This document shows, in pieces, positions 1 to 5,553 of a stretch of DNA of 7,101 nucleotides. Position numbers and translations under genes: made by a program. The DNA is from Anaerolineales bacterium. GTDB lineage: Bacteria; Chloroflexota; Anaerolineae; Anaerolineales; UBA11858. The stretch covers positions 1-7,101 of the forward strand of contig WFTY01000324.1 in NCBI GenBank assembly GCA_015485245.1. Reading direction: 5' to 3'. The notes under the pieces are model-generated. The model saw only the letters and a list, made by a program, of their open reading frames with translations, searched no databases and was not told the DNA's origin. Each line of letters starts with the position of its first letter. The stretch's first letter is position 1.

Positions 1-132
1 GGCATGACCAGCGTCGGCACACTGACTTGGCTGGATGGCGAGACAGGCTGCGCCCCGCTCAACGGAGGCGCTGAAGTCGGCATGTTGCAGGTCAGCGCGG
101 CCAAGGGGAGTAGAACGCAATTGTTTTGTCAC
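1..132 (-). CDS. Partial lipoprotein-like reading frame, possibly frameshifted, running off the left edge
   Basis: A GTG at 132-130 overlaps the TGA of the upstream small gene (GTGA overlap). A GAGGAG Shine-Dalgarno-like sequence lies eight bases before it. This frame is open for 44 codons to the window edge (MTKQLRSTPLGRADL...). In a different frame, one base out of register, positions 116-81 read VLLPLAALTCNMP. That is a hydrophobic stretch, a lipobox-like ALTC and then a Ser/Pro-rich stretch to the edge (SAPPLSGAQPVSPSSQ). The CNMP start resembles the CNLP of the lipoprotein at 4167-5531. The lipoprotein frame has no ATG or GTG before its hydrophobic part, but joining MTKQL to VLLPLAALTC by dropping one base gives a textbook lipoprotein signal. 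Either the gene carries a one-base frameshift (real or a sequencing error), or one of the two readings is coincidental. The rest of the protein lies outside the window, so no function can be given. Confidence 0.4.
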   Translation of the reverse strand, partial: MTKQLRSTPLGRADLQHADFSASVERGAACLAIQPSQCADAGHA

Positions 133-347
133 CCCGCCGTCTCCTCTATTTCTTCCGGGGTGCTTTCTTCCAGATTTGAGTCTTCTAACTCGGCCTGGAG
201 ATATTCCAACATGGCCTGAAAATTGGGAAATCCCAGGCGCTCTCCAGATTGTGGGTTCTCCAGCGAGACCAGCCAGGCGATGGGAGCATCGCCGCGTCGC
301 CAGAGTCGCAACAGATAAGAGCGATAAGTGAATTTATCCGTGTCCAT
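129..347 (-). CDS. Small acidic-tailed hypothetical protein (72 aa)
   Basis: This is a complete 72-residue protein starting MDTDKFTYRSYLLRLWRRG. It has an aromatic and basic N-terminal half (YRSYLLRLWR, then WLVSLENPQSGERLGF), a helix-like middle (NFQAMLEYLQAEL) and a strongly acidic tail (EDSNLEESTPEEIEETAG). There is no signal peptide or membrane segment, so it should be cytoplasmic. From memory, the pattern YRSYLLRLWR...W..SLE....GER.GF recurs in short uncharacterised proteins of Chloroflexota. The W, the SLE and the GE-R-x-GF are its conserved core. The biochemical role is unknown. It is transcribed away from the large regulator at 804 and shares the 456-base intergenic region with it. 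The next downstream start overlaps its stop codon, suggesting translational coupling. No clear Shine-Dalgarno sequence precedes the ATG (the upstream bases read CAATCTTAA), so the transcript may be leaderless or weakly translated. The gene call is fairly secure; the function is not. Confidence 0.72.
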   Translation of the reverse strand: MDTDKFTYRSYLLRLWRRGDAPIAWLVSLENPQSGERLGFPNFQAMLEYLQAELEDSNLEESTPEEIEETAG

Positions 348-477
348 TTAAGATTGGATGTGATGTTTATCAGGTTGTTGCCGGTGAAGTGGGGGGGCAC
401 CCCGTATGTCCTGTCGCACCGTTTGGGTTAGTCACTTGCCTCTCACCACCACATCATTATTGGCAGTGTAATGGAAC

Positions 478-511
478 AACGACAGGGAAACGACAGGGGA
501 AAAAACAGGCG
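478..511 (+). repeat. Tandem 11-bp direct repeat, two good copies plus one degenerate
   Basis: AACGACAGGGA at 478-488 is followed directly by AACGACAGGGG at 489-499, matching at 10 of 11 positions. A weaker third copy, AAAAACAGGCG at 501-511, keeps the ACAGG core. The ACAGG cores start at 482, 493 and 505, about one DNA helical turn apart. SARP-family winged-helix activators are known to bind direct heptamer repeats spaced 11 bp, and the gene at 804 encodes such a domain. The array lies about 130 bp from the start of the 72-residue gene and about 300 bp from the regulator, so it could serve the minus-strand promoter. Binding is inferred, not shown. Confidence 0.5.
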
Positions 512-546
512 CATCAAGCATGTTGACCTGCATGGAGGGGAAAGTG

Positions 547-768
547 ATGAGGAAAACGGCAGATGAATCAGCACCCGCATTGCAAAGTCGCTCTGTAGTC
601 GAGATCGGCGATCTCGACCACAAAATCCGGGCAGGGTGCGCAGCCGCCCCCGCGCCTGGGCTGAACAGGTCGAAGCAACGGTATGATAGCCTCCAACGCG
701 CCATCAACAACCTGTGGGAGGGCAACTTCTCCATATTCTATTTGCACCCCACTTGCATCCGCTTCTGA
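547..768 (+). CDS. Candidate small ORF (73 aa), doubtful
   Basis: An ATG at 547 is preceded by GGAGGGG at 534-540 with six bases between, a very good Shine-Dalgarno arrangement. The 73-residue product starts MRKTADESAPALQSRSVVEI and has no signal peptide, membrane segment or motif I recognise. It ends 35 bases before the regulator start and would run through the 594-622 palindrome and the 742-760 repeats, which argues that the DNA is mainly regulatory. Codon usage is unremarkable. It could be a leader peptide of the regulator, an unrelated small protein, or chance. I list it only because the ribosome-binding site is unusually strong. Confidence 0.2.
   Translation: MRKTADESAPALQSRSVVEIGDLDHKIRAGCAAAPAPGLNRSKQRYDSLQRAINNLWEGNFSIFYLHPTCIRF
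594..622. promoter_or_regulatory. 29-base palindrome, operator-like
   Basis: GTCGAGATC at 598-606 and GATCTCGAC at 610-618 are perfect 9-bp inverted arms around GGC. After one A/C mismatch, TGT at 594-596 and ACA at 620-622 add three more pairs. No T-run follows on either strand, so an intrinsic terminator is unlikely. A dimeric repressor site or an RNA hairpin in a leader transcript are the likelier readings. The arm contains TCGAG, which resembles published SARP heptamers, but here it is inverted rather than direct, so that similarity may be accidental. Confidence 0.5.
742..760 (+). promoter_or_regulatory. 11-bp-spaced direct repeat upstream of the regulator promoter
   Basis: TTGCACCC at 742-749 recurs as TTGCATCC at 753-760, offset by exactly 11 bp with one mismatch in eight. 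The second copy ends 29 bp before the -10 box at 790. Direct repeats at one helical turn just upstream of a promoter are the known recognition geometry of SARP-type OmpR-fold domains, and the controlled gene encodes one. Autoregulation is therefore a reasonable inference. The repeat is short enough that chance cannot be excluded. Confidence 0.4.
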
Positions 769-803
769 TGATTACCCAAACAGATAGGGTATAATCGTGA
801 TGC
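766..803 (+). promoter_or_regulatory. Putative promoter with consensus -10, leaderless-type
   Basis: TATAAT at 790-795 is a perfect -10 hexamer. Only eight bases separate it from the ATG at 804, so transcription would be expected to begin at about 802-804 and give a leaderless or nearly leaderless mRNA. No Shine-Dalgarno sequence lies at a normal distance, which agrees with this. The -35 region (about 766-772) is poor, suggesting dependence on an activator. A small dyad, TACCC at 773-777 and GGGTA at 787-791, overlaps the -10 box and could be a repressor or activator contact. Confidence 0.55.
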
Positions 804-3800
804 ATGGAACCTGGGTTGCGTTTGCAGTTGTTGGGTATGTTCCACCTGATGCGGGGAGAACAAACACTGGGCGAGTTTGAGTCCAGCAAGGTGCGTGCCC
901 TGTTATCTTACCTTGTGGTGGAAAGGGGGAAATCGCACAGCCGCGATGCGCTGGCGGGGTTGCTGTGGCCAGATGCTCTCGACACTGTCGCCCGCAAGAA
1001 TCTGCGTCAGGCGCTGACCAATCTACGCAAAGTGATCGGCGATGCCGAGGCCGATCCCCCCTACCTCGAAATTTCGCGCTATCAGATCTGCGTCCATCCC
1101 AATGCCGCCTTAGAGGTCGATGTGGCCGAGTTCAACCGTCTGCTTAAAGTAGTGGATACTCACGCTCATCGCAACATGGCGCGCTGCACGCTGTGTGCTG
1201 AGCGCCTACAGCAGGCGGTAGACCTGTATCAGGGTGAGTTTCTGGCCGGATTGCATGTTGGGGGAAGCTATCTATTCGATGAATGGCTGGTGCTCGTGCG
1301 CGAGCGCCTGCATCGCCAGGCGATACGCTCCCTCGAATTGCTGGCGACCTATTACGAACAATGTGGGCAACTGGATGTGGCGCTGCATTGTGCCAACAGA
1401 CTGGTGGAACTGGAACCCTGGAGCGAGAGTGCGTATGCCATCCAGATGCGCATGCTGGCGATGCGCGGTGACCGCAGCGCCGCCTTGCAGGCGTACCAGC
1501 GCTGCCAGAAGGTATTGCAGCGCGAGTTTGGCGTAGAACCGCTGCCGGAGACACAGAAGTTAGCAGAGCACATCCGGGGAGGCGAATACGATGCGAAGCA
1601 ACCTGCTCCGCCGCCCTACAACGTGCCGCCCGCTGCCACGCCGCTGGTTGGGCGCGAAGATGAATTGCGGTCTCTGGCGGAGCGTTTGCTAAACGCACAG
1701 TGTCATCTGGTTACGCTCACCGGCACAGGGGGAGTAGGAAAGACCCGCCTGGCGACTGAAGCGGGCACACGCCTGCGCCATGCTTTCCCCGATGGGGTCT
1801 ATTGGGTTTCTCTAATGGAAGTCGAAAACGGGCACGACCTGCCTTTTGCCATTGCCAATACCATGGGAAACCCGTTGAGCGGCCTGAAGGAACCGGCCAA
1901 GGAATTGACGGAGCGCCTGGCCGGGAAAGAATTAATGCTCATCCTGGATAATTTTGACCACCTGCTGGAAGCCACGCCCTTGCTGGCGAAGTGGATGCGC
2001 GCCGCTGCCCAGAGCGCATTTCTCATCACATCGCGCCGCCCTTTGGGGTTGCGCGCTGAAGAGGTGTTCCCCCTCTCCGGGCTGCCGTTCCCTTCCAAAG
2101 TGGCCGGGGGTGTGGCGCGCTACGACGCCGTGCGCCTGTTTTCCGAGTGCGCTCGCCGGGTGAGTGGTGACATCAGACTGCAAGAAGACGATCTCTTCAC
2201 TGCGGCTCACATCTGCCGGATGGCGGAGGGGCTACCCCTGGCGATTGAACTGGCTGCCGCCTGGACACGGAAAATGCCCCTTGAAGAAGTCCGTGCCCGG
2301 ATGCAGGATGGCCTGGACGTGCTGAGGGCGGAATGGCCGGATTTGCCGCCTCGCCATCGCAGTCTGCGCGCGGCTTTCGAGCAGTCCTGGCGGCTGCTAT
2401 CGTCCGAAGAACAGGAGACCTTTGCGAGCCTGGCAGTTTTTCGCGGCGGTTTCACGCCTCAGGCCGCTGAACAGGTAGCCCAGGTGGATTCCCGGCAACT
2501 CGCCGATCTGGCAGACGCCTCGCTGGTGCAGTTCTCCCCGCAAGGACGTTATTCCTTGCATGCTCTGGTACGTCAGTTCGCCGCTGAGAAACTGGGGACT
2601 CAGCGCGCCGGTTTGCGGCAGCGGCATGCCCGCTATTATGCAAACTTTTTGCATCAACACGCGGCGGATATGCTTTCCCCCCGGCAGGTGGATGTGTTCC
2701 AGGAGATCACCCGGGAATGGGGGAACATTCGCGCCGCCTGGAGTTGGTGCGTTGAGCAGCGCGACGTCGCTCAACTGGGCGAAATGCTGGATCCTCTCTT
2801 TGATTTCATCGGCGGGCGCAGTTACGTCGCCGAGGGCCTGGAACTGTTTACCCATGCCGTGGAAGGGTTGACCGCTATGGAAGAGGCGCAGCCGCTCTAC
2901 TGGCGCTTGCAGGCGCGGCGTTCGGTGTGGGTTTCCCAGACCGGCGATCTGCCAACCGCCGCATCGTTGTTGCGCCAGAGTATGGAATATTTTCGCACCC
3001 AGAGAGACCGCCGCGAGCAGGCGTTCGCCACCCGGCAATTGGGGCGTGTGGTTTATTTGCAGGGAGATTTCCCCACAGCCCAGAATATCCTGGAACAGGC
3101 GCTGGCTATGAGTCAGAGGCTGGAAGATGCTTTTGGCGTGAGTTGGACGCTCAGCTCACTTGCATTGACGTTGTATATGCAAGGGGATTACGAGCGCTCT
3201 CACGAATTTCTGCAAGAGAGCCTGGCGGTGTATCAGGAATTCAACGATCCCTGGGGATTGGGAATCCGCTACAACAACCAGGGGATGATCGCACAGGCGC
3301 TTGGCGATTACGCCCAGGCAGAGCACGCCTACACTCAGGCGATGGCCTGCTGGGAGGCTTTGGGACACACACTGGGGGTTGCCTCATCGCATACCAACCT
3401 GGGGCTTTTACTGGAGGCGCGCGGCGAGTATCGGGAGGCAGCGGCGCACTATGAAGAGGCCCTGACGCTGTTTCGGCGATTGAATCACCGTTATGGTCTT
3501 GCTTCCACCCTGAATAACCGGGGAAATATCGCCCTCCGGCAGGGAGAGTACACGCTCGCCCGATCTTATTATGATCGTTGTCTGGAGATGCGCGGGAAAT
3601 TGGGCGACCAGCGCGGTTTGGCGAGTGTGACCAATAACCTGGGGCGTCTTGCCGTTTTTCAGGGCGAGTTCAGCGAAGCTCGCCGCCATCTTGGTCGTTT
3701 GCTGGAAGATGCTCCGCGTTATAACCTGACCCCGCTGATACTGGATGCTTTGGGCTGGCTGGGGGACATGCTGAACAGAGAGGGGGACGTTGAGGGGGCT

Positions 3801-3992
3801 GTTCGCTTTTTATCCTATGTGGAAGCGCATCCGGCTACCACGCGGGACAGCCGTGAAGAGGCGCAAACGTTTCTGGAGAGTCTTTCCGCTTCCCTCTCGG
3901 CGGAGGAACTCGCCGCGGCCAGAGAAGCCTTTGCGAATCTCGCATTCGAGGAAGTATGCCAACGGGCACGGGAGGTCGCGGAGCAGGGTTGA
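804..3992 (+). CDS. SARP/AfsR-like transcriptional activator: winged helix, BTAD, STAND ATPase, TPRs (1062 aa)
   Basis: This is a large cytoplasmic signal-integrating regulator. Residues about 5-100 form an OmpR-type winged helix (LQLLGMFHL, RALLSYLVVERGKSHSRDALAGLLWPD, ARKNLRQALTNLRKVIGD). Residues about 103-258 form a BTAD domain (LYQGEFLAG, RGDRSAALQAYQRC, EFGVEPLPET). The ATPase core has Walker A GTGGVGKT at 307-314, Walker B LILDNFD at 379-385, a sensor-like TSRR at 409-412 and GLPLA at 476-480, as in the NB-ARC/MalT-type STAND family. Residues about 700-1005 are TPR-like, with G-D/E-Y/F/L/V turns at 714, 754, 794, 834, 874, 914, 954 and 994. In this family, ligand or partner binding to the repeats drives ATP-dependent switching and oligomerisation, then promoter activation; the ligand here is unknown. 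Unlike MalT there is no C-terminal LuxR helix-turn-helix, so DNA binding is at the N-terminus. The start at 804 fits the domain boundary and the nearby -10 box. An H-x-H-x5-C-x2-C cluster (H120, H122, C128, C131) lies within the BTAD. Confidence 0.95.
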   Translation: MEPGLRLQLLGMFHLMRGEQTLGEFESSKVRALLSYLVVERGKSHSRDALAGLLWPDALDTVARKNLRQALTNLRKVIGDAEADPPYLEISRYQICVHPNAALEVDVAEFNRLLKVVDTHAHRNMARCTLCAERLQQAVDLYQGEFLAGLHVGGSYLFDEWLVLVRERLHRQAIRSLELLATYYEQCGQLDVALHCANRLVELEPWSESAYAIQMRMLAMRGDRSAALQAYQRCQKVLQREFGVEPLPETQKLAEHIRGGEYDAKQPAPPPYNVPPAATPLVGREDELRSLAERLLNAQCHLVTLTGTGGVGKTRLATEAGTRLRHAFPDGVYWVSLMEVENGHDLPFAIANTMGNPLSGLKEPAKELTERLAGKELMLILDNFDHLLEATPLLAKWMRAAAQSAFLITSRRPLGLRAEEVFPLSGLPFPSKVAGGVARYDAVRLFSECARRVSGDIRLQEDDLFTAAHICRMAEGLPLAIELAAAWTRKMPLEEVRARMQDGLDVLRAEWPDLPPRHRSLRAAFEQSWRLLSSEEQETFASLAVFRGGFTPQAAEQVAQVDSRQLADLADASLVQFSPQGRYSLHALVRQFAAEKLGTQRAGLRQRHARYYANFLHQHAADMLSPRQVDVFQEITREWGNIRAAWSWCVEQRDVAQLGEMLDPLFDFIGGRSYVAEGLELFTHAVEGLTAMEEAQPLYWRLQARRSVWVSQTGDLPTAASLLRQSMEYFRTQRDRREQAFATRQLGRVVYLQGDFPTAQNILEQALAMSQRLEDAFGVSWTLSSLALTLYMQGDYERSHEFLQESLAVYQEFNDPWGLGIRYNNQGMIAQALGDYAQAEHAYTQAMACWEALGHTLGVASSHTNLGLLLEARGEYREAAAHYEEALTLFRRLNHRYGLASTLNNRGNIALRQGEYTLARSYYDRCLEMRGKLGDQRGLASVTNNLGRLAVFQGEFSEARRHLGRLLEDAPRYNLTPLILDALGWLGDMLNREGDVEGAVRFLSYVEAHPATTRDSREEAQTFLESLSASLSAEELAAAREAFANLAFEEVCQRAREVAEQG

Positions 3993-4015
3993 TGTGCATC
4001 AGGAGTCTGCACATT
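3991..4015 (+). terminator. Hairpin over the regulator stop codon, weak terminator candidate
   Basis: ATGTGCA at 3992-3998 pairs perfectly with TGCACAT at 4008-4014, with a further G-T pair outside and a nine-base loop. It begins within the TGA stop codon. Only two T residues follow closely and no U-tract is present, so intrinsic termination is uncertain. It may instead protect the 3' end of the mRNA. Confidence 0.35.
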
Positions 4016-4074
4016 GCACCGGCTGAACACACGACCATCCCCGTGTTTGCGCCATTTGGGTTTCGCCCTGTATC

Positions 4075-4122
4075 GAACCTGTTGAAGCATACGCCTCTGG
4101 GAGGCTATGCTTCAACAAGTTC
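4075..4122. terminator. Long near-perfect palindrome between convergent genes, probable bidirectional terminator
   Basis: The outer arms GAAC (4075-4078) and GTTC (4119-4122) pair. After one C/A mismatch, a 12-bp perfect stem follows, TGTTGAAGCATA at 4080-4091 with TATGCTTCAACA at 4106-4117. A single bulged C at 4092 precedes five more pairs (GCCTC with GAGGC) around a TGG loop. This gives about 21 base pairs in 48 bases. It sits between the ends of two convergent genes, where bidirectional terminators are expected. There is no T-run on either side, so it would have to act as a U-less terminator, an mRNA 3'-end stabiliser, or a repetitive palindromic element of the genome. Confidence 0.6.
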
Positions 4123-4127
4123 AACAC

Positions 4128-4163
4128 GCCGCTCATCCAGCAGGCGGCCAGGTGACGGTCACC
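4128..4163. repeat. Two further small inverted repeats beside the lipoprotein stop codon
   Basis: GCCGC at 4128-4132 pairs with GCGGC at 4144-4148 across an 11-base loop. GGTGAC at 4151-4156 and GTCACC at 4158-4163 are perfect 6-bp arms around a single base; as an RNA hairpin only about four pairs could form. They lie 4 to 40 bases beyond the stop codon of the minus-strand peptidase gene, before the 4075-4122 palindrome is transcribed. The second is symmetric enough to be a protein-binding site instead. Confidence 0.35.
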
Positions 4164-4166
4164 CGT

Positions 4167-5531
4167 TTAGCAATCGCTCAGCAGCAACCCCACGCCGAAG
4201 CGCGGCTCGGTGACCGGGGTGACGTCTTCGCCCACGATGGGGTTGAGGATGTCGCGGATGAAGTAGGTGCCGCACTCATCCGTAAAAGTAAATCCGTTGG
4301 CGATCCAGTCCTTCTGAATCTCGTGGAGTCGTTGGGCGACCTGCTGGAGTTTTTCGTGGCCGTAGGTCTTCTCGATGTAGTCCCAGAAGCACATGCCGGT
4401 GTTGTATTCCCATCCCTCAGACAGGTTGACATAAGGCCGAGACTCCTCATAGACCTCTCCACTGGGGAGGGGAAACCGTTGGTACCAACTGTCCACGCGG
4501 CATTCGAAAACCCATCCTTCGGGGAGAGCCAGGCGTTGAAACATCAGGGTGGCCAAGCCCTCGTTTAAGGCACTGGGTATTGGGGACCGGCTGATGTACA
4601 GATGAGTGAATTCATGAGCAGCGGGTATGAATACGCCACAACGTCCTTGCCTGATATCGCGCCAAAAGCGTTTAAAGTCGCTGTGTTCCACGAAATCGGC
4701 CATCGAGTCATAAACCTGGGCAACATCGCTGGGCTCTCCCGCATAGGCGCCGGGATCCAGGTCCGGGCGCTCTTCGTGGCTCCACGAGACGATCTCCAGC
4801 ATAGGAAGGCCCAGATACTCGGCCACTTTAGGGGCACATACCCGCATGTCAATGATGGATAATGTGGCGAAGTTCTCGTAATCCACCGGCGACTTACTAT
4901 AGAACCGATCAATGTTCTTGAGCACCTCATGTGGCCCCTCGGCGCGCAAGGGCGTCTCCTCTGTCCCCGGCACGATCTCGGGCGGTTCGAGGAAGGGCAC
5001 ATTGAAGGTGGCCTGGAAGGAGTTGTCCTCTGAGGGGTCGGGCTGGGCAGTGTTTGTGATCTCCGCCCGCACTCCCACCGGCCCCGGCGCGGTGACCCCG
5101 TAGGTGTTGAAGTCGGCCTGCGGGTCGTACACATCGGCGCACAGGCCGGGTTGGATGGCTTCTGTGTAGGCGATACGGTGCTGCGCGTTTCCAACGTTGA
5201 GCATCACATCAAAGCCGCTTGAGACGACCTGACTCCAATTGCAGACGGTCACTTCCACGTTGCCCAAGGGTTTGGCAGGGTCGTAGCGCAGCAGGATTTG
5301 CTGGATCCGCAGGTCTGTGTCGGAGGATGGGGCTGTATCCGCCTGCGGCGTGGTGTCGTTGGTGGAGGGATTGAAATAGTAGGGTGTGTTGGTCGGCGGG
5401 GGGGTGTTGGTGGGGATGCGCGTGGGGCGCGGCGTGGTGCTCACCGCCTGAGAGGGGAGATTGCAGGCCAGCGAGAGCAGGAAGAGCAGGATAAGCAGAA
5501 AAAGGGGAGATGCCCAGGTTGATTTCTTCAT
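4167..5531 (-). CDS. Exported lipoprotein with Ig-like domain and HExxH zinc-peptidase domain (454 aa)
   Basis: The start at 5531 (MKKSTWASPL) is preferred over an in-frame ATG at 5690. It gives a basic n-region, a hydrophobic stretch and a lipobox-like SLAC ending at C23, and AAAGGA lies four bases upstream; the longer form would add Arg-rich residues and run deep into the upstream gene. Residues 31-60 are a Thr/Pro-rich surface linker (TPRPTRIPTNTPPPTNTP). Residues about 73-180 look like a CARDB-type Ig-fold (DLRIQQILLRYDP, VTVCNWSQ, EDNSFQATF). Residues about 200-440 carry the peptidase: HEFTH at 306-310 with NEGLA at 323-327, giving H306, H310 and E324 as zinc ligands and E307 as the catalytic base, as in gluzincin/peptidase-MA-like families. 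Eight cysteines follow the lipid cysteine, so disulfides are possible. The substrate is unknown. It is the last gene of the operon, 22 bases after the gene at 5554. Confidence 0.88.
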   Translation of the reverse strand: MKKSTWASPLFLLILLFLLSLACNLPSQAVSTTPRPTRIPTNTPPPTNTPYYFNPSTNDTTPQADTAPSSDTDLRIQQILLRYDPAKPLGNVEVTVCNWSQVVSSGFDVMLNVGNAQHRIAYTEAIQPGLCADVYDPQADFNTYGVTAPGPVGVRAEITNTAQPDPSEDNSFQATFNVPFLEPPEIVPGTEETPLRAEGPHEVLKNIDRFYSKSPVDYENFATLSIIDMRVCAPKVAEYLGLPMLEIVSWSHEERPDLDPGAYAGEPSDVAQVYDSMADFVEHSDFKRFWRDIRQGRCGVFIPAAHEFTHLYISRSPIPSALNEGLATLMFQRLALPEGWVFECRVDSWYQRFPLPSGEVYEESRPYVNLSEGWEYNTGMCFWDYIEKTYGHEKLQQVAQRLHEIQKDWIANGFTFTDECGTYFIRDILNPIVGEDVTPVTEPRFGVGLLLSDC

Positions 5532-5553
5532 GTCATCCTTTCTTCGTGTTGGT

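Larger units (their letters stand above)
348..803. other. Divergent intergenic control region (456 bp)
   Basis: This region separates the minus-strand small gene from the plus-strand regulator. It contains a seven-G run at 391-397; a tandem 11-bp repeat at 478-499 with a degenerate third copy; a candidate small ORF at 547-768 behind a strong Shine-Dalgarno-like sequence; a 29-base palindrome at 594-622; an 11-bp-spaced direct repeat at 742-760; and a consensus -10 box at 790-795. I saw no tRNA, CRISPR array or insertion-sequence end. The spacing of repeats at about one helical turn suggests protein binding sites rather than decayed coding sequence. Confidence 0.6.

Noticed and set aside
4..331. 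Plus-strand ORFs at the left edge
   Set aside because: They run antisense to the 72-residue gene and the coupled minus-strand frame, with low-complexity products.
432..734. 100-codon minus-strand ORF in the intergenic region
   Set aside because: It has no Shine-Dalgarno sequence or motif and lies across the repeats and the palindrome; it is better explained as non-coding DNA.
1144..1698. 184-codon minus-strand ORF inside the regulator
   Set aside because: It is an Arg/Ala/Pro-rich shadow opposite the BTAD and P-loop coding sequence, with no domain pattern.
2397..3038. 213-codon minus-strand ORF inside the regulator
   Set aside because: It is antisense to the ATPase/TPR part of a clearly coding gene; long antisense ORFs are expected in GC-rich coding sequence.
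4081..4116. Integron attC-like site
   Set aside because: The palindrome begins GTTGAAG and ends CTTCAAC, whereas attC sites begin with RYYYAAC and end with GTTRRRY. The polarity is wrong and no integrase is present.
4107..4568. 153-codon plus-strand ORF opposite the lipoprotein
   Set aside because: It begins inside the 4075-4122 palindrome and overlaps the peptidase domain in antisense. No Shine-Dalgarno sequence or family pattern supports it.
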